5,513 nucleotides of DNA from an uncultured Prochlorococcus sp. (GCA_902572675.1 CACGGY010000057.1:1-5513); one strand, 5' to 3'. Positions 1 to 5,513 are shown, counted from the stretch's first letter. Made by a program: numbers and translations. Notes: generated by a model from the sequence alone, not told the origin.

Positions 1-142
1 GATAATCCAATACATCCTCTATACTGTTCTGATAATTCCATCCTCGTATCTTATTTTTAGGTAGTAAGGCTAAAATGCAAACCAGTATTTTTAGCTATTC
101 CATTAAATATGTGTTAATTTTTATTAGTTAAGTAAACTTTAT
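1..142. other. Edge segment, coding state undecided
   Basis: No gene can be assigned here. A - strand reading frame begins with ATG at 39-41 and runs off the window edge (MELSEQYRGCIGL...). Its only Shine-Dalgarno-like bases (GAGG) touch the ATG, which is too close to work. A second - strand frame is open to the edge but lacks a standard start, and two + strand frames are open from the edge to TAG stops at 58-60 and 62-64, so the tail of a + strand gene is equally possible. A weak inverted repeat, GCTAAAA (69-75) with TTTTAGC (89-95) around a 13-base loop, could be a terminator remnant, but no T-tract follows it. Confidence 0.3.
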
Positions 143-271
143 ATGAAAATTTCAAAGCAATTAAATAAACTAAAAAACTTGAATGTTGAGGCTGAAAAAT
201 GTTCCACAAGAGAAGAAGCAAAAAAAATAATTACTAAAGCAAATAAAGCACAAAGTAAAATTAACAAATAA
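143..271 (+). CDS. Small basic hypothetical protein, 42 residues
   Basis: The frame starts at ATG 143 and ends at TAA 269-271. It encodes a 42-residue Lys-rich peptide beginning MKISKQLNKLKNLNVEAEKC, with EEAKKIITKANKAQSKIN near the end. It is predicted to be almost entirely helical and charged, with no membrane segment and a single Cys at residue 20. The even spread of Lys, Glu, Ala and Ile and the helical periodicity look coding rather than random. The - strand frame opposite it is Phe/Leu-rich, as expected of an antisense shadow of A-rich DNA. No clear Shine-Dalgarno precedes the ATG, which is common in Prochlorococcus. Small Lys-rich proteins of this kind are typical of picocyanobacteria, but I recognise no family and assign no function. 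It could be co-transcribed with the pirin gene 86 bases downstream, although that gene appears to have its own -10 box. Confidence 0.55.
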   Translation: MKISKQLNKLKNLNVEAEKCSTREEAKKIITKANKAQSKINK

Positions 272-299
272 AAAAAAGTAATTTCACTTATTAATAATT

Positions 300-305
300 T
301 ATAAT
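300..305 (+). promoter_or_regulatory. Candidate -10 box for the pirin gene
   Basis: A perfect TATAAT lies 52 bases before the pirin ATG and would give a 5' leader of roughly 45 bases. No TTGACA-like -35 element stands at the usual distance, which is common for Prochlorococcus promoters. In DNA this AT-rich, a chance match is possible. Confidence 0.35.
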
Positions 306-357
306 CTTCAAAAATATTTAATTTAAACAAACACACCATATTTTTTTCATAGTATAT

Positions 358-1089
358 ATGTCTTTGAAAATAATTAAACTAAGGAAATCTTACGAAAGAT
401 TTAGATCGACTAGAGAATGGCTAAATTCGATGCATTCATTTTCTTTCGCAGAGCATAGAGATCCAAAATGGGATAATTTTGGGAAAATTAGAGTTATAAA
501 CGAAGATATTATTTCTCCTAATGCAGGATTTAATACACACTCTCATGCAAATATGGAAATTATTACTGTCGTAACAAAAGGAGCAATAACTCATAGAGAC
601 TCGTTAAACAATCTTGGAAAAATTCACAAAGATGAAGTACAAGTTATGTCTGCAGGTACTGGAATCTCTCATAGCGAGAAGAATGAAGAAAAAGAGACCT
701 GTAAGTTGTTCCAGATTTGGATATACCCTCAAAAAGAAAATATCAAACCTCGATATGATCAAATTTCATTAAATGAAAAGTTGTGGGACAATCTTATTTT
801 TAATTACAAAGACGGTAAAAATAATAAGCTTTCTCTGAATCAAAGTATCTCTTTATGGCGTTGTAAATACAAGCCAATTAAAGAGAAAAAATTGCCATTA
901 AAAATCGATAAATATAATTGGATACAAATAATAGAAGGTAATCTTTTATTAAAAAGTAAAGACTTAAATTCAAATATAACTCTCGAATCTGGAGATGGAC
1001 TAGGTTTTGAAGTTAATTATTATGATGATATCTCTATAGATACTGAAAAAGACCTAGATTTCCTCTTATTTTCGATGCCTTCCTTATAA
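358..1089 (+). CDS. Pirin family protein (bicupin, YhhW-like)
   Basis: This 243-residue protein has the pirin N-terminal cupin. It opens with the family signature around HSFSFAEHRDPKWDNFG (26-42), followed by RVINED (45-50). The HxHxxxE-type motif is HSHANME (61-67) and the second metal motif is GISHSE (102-107). By analogy with characterised pirins, His61, His63, His105 and Glu107 would bind a single iron or other metal, and all four are present. The degenerate second cupin (about 150-243) lacks a metal motif, as is usual. The length is normal for bacterial pirins (about 230-290). Some relatives, such as E. coli YhhW, act as quercetin dioxygenases in vitro and others are redox or regulatory proteins, so the physiological substrate here is unknown. 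It should be soluble and cytoplasmic. ATG 358 gives the full N-terminus with no clear ribosome binding site. The stop lies 14 bases from the end of the convergent 104-residue gene, with no obvious terminator between them. Confidence 0.93.
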   Translation: MSLKIIKLRKSYERFRSTREWLNSMHSFSFAEHRDPKWDNFGKIRVINEDIISPNAGFNTHSHANMEIITVVTKGAITHRDSLNNLGKIHKDEVQVMSAGTGISHSEKNEEKETCKLFQIWIYPQKENIKPRYDQISLNEKLWDNLIFNYKDGKNNKLSLNQSISLWRCKYKPIKEKKLPLKIDKYNWIQIIEGNLLLKSKDLNSNITLESGDGLGFEVNYYDDISIDTEKDLDFLLFSMPSL

Positions 1090-1103
1090 TTTATCCGTTA
1101 TTT

Positions 1104-1418
1104 TTACCCATCAACTCCTCTATTAAATGCATTTAAGGCTTGCAAAGCCATATTAAGGTGAACTTCCATAGCACCAAGTGCAATTAACGAATTTGGTGAT
1201 TTATCTTTTAGTAAATTCTCTTTTCTTTTTGATAACTCATTAACTACCTTCTTAGTTGAAGATTCCCAATTGTTTATTAACTCTTCAAATTCTCTTTTTT
1301 CGGGGCTTTCTATATCTGCTAGTTCATCAGAAAAATGAGAATCCTTTTGTGCCTTAAGCATCAAGTAACTTAATTTTTTATGGCTTATTGCTTGAGGTAA
1401 ATTGTTAGATTCACTCAT
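1104..1418 (-). CDS. Hypothetical helical protein, 104 residues
   Basis: I do not recognise a characterised family. The protein starts at ATG 1416-1418 (MSESNNLPQAISHKKLSYLM) and is predicted to be nearly all helical. A strongly charged middle (about residues 34-74, rich in Glu and Lys) could form a coiled coil. An amphipathic C-terminal helix (about 77-100) contains ALGAMEVHLNMALQALNAF. There is no signal peptide or membrane segment. The size recalls the exonuclease VII small subunit XseB, but the XseB sequence pattern is not visible, so that name is not used. The gene follows murD on the same strand with an 86-base gap that contains the GC-rich RNA element. It may be transcribed from an AT-rich -10-like site at 1432-1437 (TATAAA on the - strand). 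It converges on the pirin gene. Coding likelihood is high from composition and helical periodicity; function is unknown. Confidence 0.8.
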   Translation of the reverse strand: MSESNNLPQAISHKKLSYLMLKAQKDSHFSDELADIESPEKREFEELINNWESSTKKVVNELSKRKENLLKDKSPNSLIALGAMEVHLNMALQALNAFNRGVDG

Positions 1419-1433
1419 TGCTAGTAGTTAATT

Positions 1434-1439
1434 TATAAT
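1434..1439 (+). promoter_or_regulatory. Candidate -10 box for the small RNA
   Basis: A perfect TATAAT on the + strand reads toward the GC-rich structured element and would start a transcript near 1446. The same AT-rich bases also give TATAAA on the - strand in front of the 104-residue gene, so the site may serve either direction. An alternative start close to 1470, from the AATATT-like bases at 1461-1466, would put the hairpin nearer the 5' end. Confidence 0.3.
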
Positions 1440-1469
1440 TAAAATTTAACTAATTAAGTGAATATTTGC

Positions 1470-1512
1470 TAGAGGGGAGACGGTTGTGATGACCGACCTG
1501 AAAATCACGAAA
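1470..1512 (+). ncRNA. Probable Yfr2-type (Cyano-1-like) small RNA core
   Basis: This is a sharp GC-rich island in very AT-rich DNA, reading GAGGGGAGACGG and then TTGTGATGACCG on the + strand. CGGT (1481-1484) and ACCG (1492-1495) form a stem around the loop TGTGATG. Alternatively TTGTGAT (1484-1490) pairs with ATCACGA (1504-1510), the two folds being mutually exclusive. The alternative pairing contains a G-U on the + strand but would be a C-A mismatch on the - strand, which favours + as the RNA strand. The loop region TGTGATGA matches, with one mismatch, the complement of the Yfr1 motif ACUCCUCACAC. The known near-complementarity of Yfr1 and Yfr2 is why I propose the Yfr2 family; this rests on memory of that family rather than on a search. 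The 3' end overlaps the last codons of murD in antisense. Ends are approximate and no convincing terminator was found. Confidence 0.55.
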
Positions 1513-2935
1513 TAATACTTGAAGAAAAAATGGATTGATTAACCTTTAATTTTTCACTTATTAGTTTCTTGAAATAATCTCCACGCTCTTCATAATTTTT
1601 AAATTGATCAAAACTAGAGCATGAAGGTGAGAATAATAATGTTCCAACCCTATTATTTTTTAAATAATGAAAAACAAAATTTAAAAGCTCTTTTAGTTCT
1701 GAAAATTCAAAAATATTCTTTTTAAATCCTTCTTTAATAAGCGCCATTTTTAAAACTTTTGAGCTTTCTCCAAAAAGGAAAACACATTTCACTTTTTTCT
1801 TTAAAACTTTTATCCACTCACTATATTCATTGCCTTTTAATCTACCCCCAGCAATGATAATTATTTGACCTTCAATTGAACTTATTCCTGCAATAGATGA
1901 GTCAAAATTTGTAGCTTTACTATCATTAATAATTTCCAGATCATTATTTTTATAAATTGTTTCCATCCTGTGGGGTAATTGTTTGTAATTAGTTAAAGAA
2001 TCTTTAATCTTCTTTCCAGATAATCCAACTTTTCTCGCTGCTGCAATTGCCAATAAAAGATTTTGAAGATTATGTATTCCTTTTAAAGAAAAATGTTCAA
2101 GTTTGAATAATTTCTTTCCTCTCTCAAAAATGTATGCTTGATCGTCTATCCAATAATCGCATTGAATAAAATTTGATTTATCGAAATTAGTGGTTATCCA
2201 AACTCCACTTGATAGGGAACTGTAGTGATTTCTTAGGTTTTTATCGTCATAATTGTAAATTTTAAAATCAGATTTCTCAAGCAAGCTTTTTTTTATGTTG
2301 AAATAGTTTTCAAGCGTTTTATGTCTTTCAAGATGATCTTCTGTGAAGGTTGTCCATATTCCTATATTAGGTTTTACTTCTGGAGATATTTCTATTTGAT
2401 AACTGCTTAATTCAGCTACAACCCAATCAATTTTCTGATGTTTTTTGGAGTGCGCATATTTACATAAAGGTGTACCAATATTCCCTGCAAAAGGAGCATA
2501 TAATCCAGTATCGCAGAGTATATGGCTTAGTAGATGAGTAACAGTAGTCTTGCCATTAGTGCCAGTAATACCTATCCAATTTGTGTCTTTTAAAATTTCC
2601 CATGCAACATTAATTTCTCCAATTACTTTAATTCCCTTTTTTTTTAATTCAATAATAGTTATATGGTCATAAGGTATTGATGGACTTACAACAACAGATT
2701 CGATCTCTTTTACGAAAGGTTGAATTTCTTCAAATACAAATTCTTTATTCAGAGCAACTAGTATATTAAGCTCCTCTAATTCTTTTTTTCTTTCTAAATA
2801 TTCTATCCCATTTTTACTTTCCCAAACAATTACTCTCTTATTGATGCTTCTCAAATACTTGGCAGCCCAAAATCCAGATTTACCTAATCCAATTACAAGA
2901 TTAATATTTCTTTTACTTGAATGATTATCTATCAT
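1505..2935 (-). CDS. murD: UDP-N-acetylmuramoylalanine--D-glutamate ligase
   Basis: MurD adds D-glutamate to UDP-MurNAc-L-Ala using ATP, a cytoplasmic step in peptidoglycan precursor synthesis. The 476-residue form chosen here starts at ATG 2935. It has an N-terminal Rossmann-like segment with GLGKSG (16-21) and the Mur ligase P-loop GTNGKTT (125-131). The central domain carries FTEDHLERH (197-205) and a lysine near 215 in YFNIKK, the probable carbamylated Lys. HRME follows at 322-325 and NDSKATN at 337-343. The C-terminal domain has GGRLKG (363-368) and SPSCSSFDQF (436-445), which corresponds to the SPACASFD signature. All main catalytic motifs are intact and the length suits the family. The frame stays open upstream to a TTG at 2983, which would add 16 residues. 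The ATG is preferred because it leaves the usual short lead before the first strand. The stop lies inside the structured RNA element, so an antisense RNA could influence murD mRNA. Confidence 0.97.
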   Translation of the reverse strand: MIDNHSSKRNINLVIGLGKSGFWAAKYLRSINKRVIVWESKNGIEYLERKKELEELNILVALNKEFVFEEIQPFVKEIESVVVSPSIPYDHITIIELKKKGIKVIGEINVAWEILKDTNWIGITGTNGKTTVTHLLSHILCDTGLYAPFAGNIGTPLCKYAHSKKHQKIDWVVAELSSYQIEISPEVKPNIGIWTTFTEDHLERHKTLENYFNIKKSLLEKSDFKIYNYDDKNLRNHYSSLSSGVWITTNFDKSNFIQCDYWIDDQAYIFERGKKLFKLEHFSLKGIHNLQNLLLAIAAARKVGLSGKKIKDSLTNYKQLPHRMETIYKNNDLEIINDSKATNFDSSIAGISSIEGQIIIIAGGRLKGNEYSEWIKVLKKKVKCVFLFGESSKVLKMALIKEGFKKNIFEFSELKELLNFVFHYLKNNRVGTLLFSPSCSSFDQFKNYEERGDYFKKLISEKLKVNQSIFSSSIIS

Positions 2936-3006
2936 TAAATTTATAATTGCATTTATATTAATTGTGTTTAAGGGGTAATTCAATCATGAGATCTTTCTTC
3001 AGTATT

Positions 3007-3012
3007 TATAGT
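3007..3012 (+). promoter_or_regulatory. Candidate -10 box for the 88-residue gene
   Basis: TATAGT, one base from consensus, lies 24 bases before the ATG at 3036 and would give a leader of about 17 bases. It sits in the 100-base divergent gap between murD and the small gene. No -35 match is visible. Confidence 0.3.
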
Positions 3013-3035
3013 ATTCGCCAAAGAAAAGTTAATTA

Positions 3036-3302
3036 ATGGAAGATAATACTGCAAAATATTGGTTCTCTTGGTTTTATGAAAAGTGGGAGGAAAATGCTCC
3101 AGGTGAATTAATTGAACAGGGTTTAACTCCTTCTCAGATTGCTGAGCGCTTTGTTAATGAAAACCATGATAGTTTTATTAAATTGTCAAAAAAAATTGAT
3201 GAAAAAAATTATGATGCCCTAACAGAATTTATGAAACTCTCAGAGAGTGAATTACATATCTTGAAGTATTTTCTAAAGTTAGTAAAAATGAAAAATTTAT
3301 AA
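3036..3302 (+). CDS. Hypothetical acidic Trp-rich protein, 88 residues
   Basis: No characterised family is recognised. The N-terminal third is aromatic, with Trp9, Trp12 and Trp17 in KYWFSWFYEKWEENAPGE. It is followed by LTPSQIAERFV (30-40), which reads like a short helix-turn-helix or a docking helix. The rest is a charged helical region ending in a hydrophobic stretch, HILKYFLKLVKMKNL. There is no signal peptide or clear membrane span. Balanced codon content and three tryptophans in AT-rich DNA argue strongly for real coding. An AAAG-rich stretch precedes the ATG but no proper Shine-Dalgarno. The stop codon overlaps the end of the convergent dehydrogenase gene by 6 bases. It is divergent from murD. 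The protein has the look of a conserved picocyanobacterial small protein; that is a judgement of style, not a search result. Confidence 0.8.
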   Translation: MEDNTAKYWFSWFYEKWEENAPGELIEQGLTPSQIAERFVNENHDSFIKLSKKIDEKNYDALTEFMKLSESELHILKYFLKLVKMKNL

Positions 3303-4226
3303 GAAGTTATTGAGTATTTCAAGGCTTTTTTCCCATAAATTTTTTCTTTCTTTTTTGTTCAGGGCGAAAGGAGAAGTAGGGGATAATTTTGGATGACCTC
3401 TGAAATTAAATCTAGGACCATAATGATCACCGCCTCTTGCGTCTGGCGAAGTAGCTGCAAAAAGTTGAGGTAAAGCGCCCATCTCAGCAGTTTGAAAAAT
3501 AGGGCTAAATAATTCCAAGGAAAATGTTTCTAATGGACTTGGGTTAGGCTTTTGAGCAGTAAAGAGATTTGTTTTTGCAATTCCCGGGTGAGCAGCTAAA
3601 GAAAGTATATTTTTGTGCTTTAAGTTCTCATTTAGTTCCAAAGCAAACATTACATTTGCCAATTTGCTATTGGAGTAAGATTCCCATTTGTTGTAGTAGT
3701 TCTCGGCTTTCAGATTTTTCCACCCAACTTTTCCAAAAAATTGTGCTCCGGAAGTAACCGTCACTATTCTAGATTCTTCTTTTTTTTCAATAATTGGAAG
3801 TAGCTTTAGGGTCAAAAGCACGTGAGCTAAATGATTAACTGCAAATTGTATTTCATATCCTTGGGCACTAAGAGTTTTAGGGGGATGCATAATGCCTGCA
3901 TTATTGATTAGTAAATCCAAATTTTCAAAATTATCAAAAATTTTGGACTGAACTTCAACAATATTTTTTAAATCTGACAAATCTAGTTCTAAAGGTGTAA
4001 ATATTCCTACAGGATTAAGACCTTTAAGTTTTTTGATGGTTTGATTAGCTTTATCAAGCGATCTACAAGCTATAACAACATGAGCATTTTTTTCGGCTAG
4101 AGCCTTTGCAGTGTAGTATCCAAGACCACTATTTGCTCCAGTAATTAGCGCAGTTTTGCCTGTAAGGTTTGGAATATTAGATGTTCCCCAGTTAGAGATT
4201 TTAGGTCTTGAAATAGTGGCAGTCAT
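3297..4226 (-). CDS. NADP-type short-chain dehydrogenase/reductase
   Basis: This 309-residue classical SDR resembles the retinol dehydrogenase, WWOX and protochlorophyllide-reductase-like group. Its cofactor-binding motif is TGANSGLG (29-36). Arg55 in ACRS suggests preference for NADP(H), and the adenine-binding DLSD (82-85) and NNAG (108-111) follow. The catalytic tetrad is complete: Asn131, Ser159, Tyr184 and Lys188 (YSNSK), with PG at 214-215. The C-terminus carries GGDHYGPRFNFRGHPKLSP (265-283), typical of this SDR branch. The substrate cannot be read from sequence. It should not be called true light-dependent POR (chlorophyll synthesis) from this evidence alone, although databases often label such proteins POR-like. 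The start is supported by AGGA at 4234-4237, 7 bases before the ATG. Its stop overlaps the end of the convergent 88-residue gene. It lies just downstream of the decayed ligase on the same strand and may once have shared its transcript. Confidence 0.95.
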   Translation of the reverse strand: MTATISRPKISNWGTSNIPNLTGKTALITGANSGLGYYTAKALAEKNAHVVIACRSLDKANQTIKKLKGLNPVGIFTPLELDLSDLKNIVEVQSKIFDNFENLDLLINNAGIMHPPKTLSAQGYEIQFAVNHLAHVLLTLKLLPIIEKKEESRIVTVTSGAQFFGKVGWKNLKAENYYNKWESYSNSKLANVMFALELNENLKHKNILSLAAHPGIAKTNLFTAQKPNPSPLETFSLELFSPIFQTAEMGALPQLFAATSPDARGGDHYGPRFNFRGHPKLSPTSPFALNKKERKNLWEKSLEILNNFL

Positions 4227-4233
4227 TTAGTAA

Positions 4234-4237
4234 TCCT
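4234..4237 (-). promoter_or_regulatory. Ribosome binding site of the SDR gene
   Basis: AGGA on the - strand, 7 bases from ATG 4224-4226, is a well-placed Shine-Dalgarno and fixes the start of the dehydrogenase. Confidence 0.6.
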
Positions 4238-4269
4238 GCAGATTGCTTTGGAATTAAACCAAATTTTAA

Positions 4270-5176
4270 TTACTTTTCCACTTTAAATACTGGAAGTCAG
4301 TATCGTGAGCTCTTTTTGAAGGTACTATTTAATATTATTTTTCAATTGCTTATTGCCATTCGTTATTTTAAAATAGATTTTTTCTCTCTAAGTAAATTTA
4401 ATTTCCCACTATTTATTTTAATAACTATCCCATTAGTTGGATACCTGGCCAATATTTTTCTCTCTAACCAAATTTTTGATATATTTGGATTTCGCTTGTA
4501 TGATTTGTGAAGTAACTGTCAGGGGTGATGAAGCCATATTTTTTAAGATAGTTAAGTATTTCGTATTGATTATGTCTTCCATTAAGTATTTGGAAACAGC
4601 AAAAGCTGAGACGCTCTTCAATCTCTCTCTTATAATTGAGGTATTTTCTTGTAATTCTTTGGGAAATGCCGGCAACTTGGTTTCTAGCTTATAGTTCACC
4701 TCTAATTTGAAAATCTCGTTTGATAGGAATACAATCGGGGACATTTTTAATTTGTTTAATTTTGCTTGAGACATCAAATCCTTTTTTTGTAATAGCTTTA
4801 TTAAAATTGCCATTTATATATCTAATTGCAATAGCAAAGCCATCAATTTTTGGTTGAATGATTAATCTTGGTTTTTTAATAAACTTTATAAAAATATTTT
4901 GTAGTTTTCTTTAGCTTATTTTGGTAAAAGCTTATTATTTTTTTGATTAAATTAGTTAGGTTTTGGATTAATTAGGAATAAAGAGCTTTTCAAGTTGCTT
5001 AAATGCATTATCCGAAATTATGCCCTCACCTATTCTGTATTTTTCATCTAGATACTTAACATCTCTCACTAATAAATTATTCATAATAATTTTGATAAAT
5101 ATCTAAAAACCTTTTAGAAAAATCATCTAAATAATTATTTGAAAATTAAAATTAGATTTAAAAAGTAATTGACCAT
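4270..5176 (-). pseudogene. Decayed NAD+-dependent DNA ligase (LigA/LigB-like)
   Basis: Read across frames, this segment gives NAD+-ligase motifs in the correct order. VKYLDEKYRIGEGIISDNAF (N-terminal NAD-binding helices) lies before about 5000. QPKIDGFAIAIRYINGNFNK follows, with the adenylated Lys in KIDG at 4839-4850. RGEL comes at 4692-4703, broken by TAA 4689-4691, and then ARNQVAGISQR in the same frame. A frameshift near 4620 leads to RLSFCCFQILNG and YLKKYGFITPDSYF, ended by TAG 4464-4466. WLERKILARYPTNGIVIKIN (motif IV region, usually DGxxIK) occupies the next frame from 4470, ending at TAA 4363-4365. A possible LPVFKVEK lies near 4275-4296. At least three frameshifts and several stops exclude a working enzyme. 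The gap between RGEL and ARNQVAG is shorter than in LigA, and the short, possibly signal-like N-terminus (MVNYFLNLILIF) recalls LigB; that subtype is tentative. The left end is approximate. The housekeeping ligA is expected elsewhere in the genome. Confidence 0.85.
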
Positions 5177-5183
5177 TAAATAC

Positions 5184-5189
5184 CCTCCT
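5184..5189 (-). promoter_or_regulatory. Intact AGGAGG before the ligase pseudogene
   Basis: A perfect AGGAGG on the - strand stands 7 bases before ATG 5174-5176. That frame now yields only 13 residues before TAA 5135-5137, but a single frameshift joins it to NNYLDDFSKRFLDIYQNYYE and another to the ligase N-terminus. This makes it the probable original start of the ligase gene. Confidence 0.55.
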
Positions 5190-5208
5190 ACGCAGAGAGC
5201 GATTTTAG

Positions 5209-5214
5209 ATTATA
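5209..5214 (-). promoter_or_regulatory. Candidate -10 box of the decayed ligase gene
   Basis: TATAAT on the - strand lies about 33 bases before the ATG at 5176, so a transcript would start near 5202 with a leader of about 26 bases containing the AGGAGG. No good -35 is seen. Its position relative to the ribosome binding site suggests a preserved promoter in front of a dead gene. Confidence 0.45.
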
Positions 5215-5357
5215 AGATAAATGGGTTAAGAGTTTAAATTAAATACTTCAATCAAATATATTTACTTAAAAGTGAAATAGAAAATTTTAAGAATTAATTT
5301 CCGGGCAAATTTTTGAAATTTCTTTTAATACAAAAAATTTTTTAAAGTTATCAGAAA

Positions 5358-5513
5358 ATGTCATTTTTATTAAAAGCTCAAAATACCTGGGAAAATTTTG
5401 CGAAATACAAAATTAATGATTACGCAAAATTAAGAAATTTTGATTTTGGACCAAATAACGAAAGTTCAGTTTCAAAATTATCACCTTTCATTACTCATAG
5501 AATATTATCGGAA
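5358..5513 (+). CDS. Photolyase/cryptochrome-like FAD protein, N-terminal part
   Basis: The frame starts at ATG 5358 and is open to the window edge, giving 52 residues beginning MSFLLKAQNTWENFAKYKIN. The segment RNFDFGPNNESSVSKLSPF followed by ITHRILSE matches the pattern at the start of cyanobacterial FAD-binding photolyase-like proteins (RN...GP.N.SSVS.LSP....R.L). There the Ser and the LSP element lie near the flavin and mark the helical FAD domain. Because this motif appears within the first 50 residues, the usual N-terminal antenna alpha/beta domain of true photolyases appears to be absent, leaving an FAD-domain-only protein. Whether it repairs DNA or senses light cannot be judged from this fragment. 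No Shine-Dalgarno is visible. The 181-base AT-rich gap to the divergent ligase pseudogene holds presumed promoters but no further gene. Confidence 0.6.
   Translation, partial: MSFLLKAQNTWENFAKYKINDYAKLRNFDFGPNNESSVSKLSPFITHRILSE

Noticed and set aside
139..339. A - strand Phe/Leu-rich frame of 66 codons
   Set aside because: It is the antisense shadow of the Lys-rich 42-residue frame and the A-rich DNA after it.
1104..1418. Exonuclease VII small subunit (XseB) for the 104-residue protein
   Set aside because: Size and helical content are similar, but the XseB sequence pattern near the N-terminus is not visible.
3569..3757. A + strand frame inside the dehydrogenase gene
   Set aside because: It lies fully antisense within an SDR gene whose catalytic motifs are complete.
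4287..4303. Inverted repeat ATACTG-GAAGT-CAGTAT as an operator or terminator
   Set aside because: It is only 6 base pairs, has no T-tract, and lies in the decayed ligase tail; chance is sufficient to explain it.
4316..4510. A + strand TTG-start hydrophobic frame of 64 codons with two possible membrane segments
   Set aside because: It is antisense to the ligase motif IV segment. T-rich DNA opposite an A-rich coding strand automatically gives Phe/Leu/Ile-rich translations, and it has no good ribosome binding site.
4437..4694. A + strand TTG-start frame of 85 codons
   Set aside because: It is also antisense to the ligase remnant, and its start codon is TTG without a ribosome binding site.
4433..4813. 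A 126-codon - strand open frame (MAILIKLLQKK...; an internal ATG at 4774 has an AAGGA 4 bases upstream)
   Set aside because: Over most of its length it is out of frame with the ligase motifs, which occupy the other two frames of the same strand. It joins them only at ARNQVAG-adjacent frame noise and matches no family I know. It is best explained as a chance frame through the pseudogene.
4968..5084. A separate 38-residue protein (MNNLLVRDVKYLDEK...) as an independent gene
   Set aside because: Its sequence is the N-terminal helix region of a DNA ligase and the rest of that ligase follows in other frames, so it is treated as part of the pseudogene.

Overview
The window looks like a stretch of a high-light-type Prochlorococcus chromosome. 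It has very low GC content, tight gene packing, short convergent or overlapping gene ends, small picocyanobacterial-style hypothetical proteins, and what looks like a Yfr2-type small RNA. The genus is an inference from composition, gene content and protein style; no search was possible.

Layout, left to right. Positions 1-142 hold an undecided edge segment. A 42-residue basic small ORF (143-271, +) follows, then a pirin-family cupin protein (358-1089, +). The pirin converges, with a 14-base gap, on a 104-residue helical hypothetical protein (1104-1418, -). A GC-rich structured element lies around 1470-1512; it is probably a small RNA on the + strand and is antisense to the 3' end of murD (1505-2935, -). 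Divergent from murD is an 88-residue Trp-rich hypothetical protein (3036-3302, +). Its end overlaps by 6 bases the end of a convergent short-chain dehydrogenase (3297-4226, -).

The most informative segment is 4270-5176 on the - strand. Open reading frames there look random one by one, but read across three frames they give an ordered series of NAD+-dependent DNA ligase motifs. These are the N-terminal Y..G..ISD..F helix pair, the KxDG adenylation motif, RGE, the ARNQVAG segment, a YGF segment, and an NGIVIK motif IV. All are broken by stops and frameshifts. This is a decayed ligase gene, possibly of the short LigB type. A good -10 box and a perfect AGGAGG ribosome binding site still stand in front of its first ATG.

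The window ends inside a + strand gene (5358 onward) whose N-terminus resembles the FAD-binding photolyase/cryptochrome-like proteins of cyanobacteria.

Functionally this is a mixed housekeeping neighbourhood: peptidoglycan precursor synthesis (MurD), redox enzymes (SDR, pirin), and two DNA-repair-related loci side by side, one dead (ligase) and one apparently alive (photolyase-like). There are no signs of mobile elements, CRISPR arrays, tRNAs or rRNAs.
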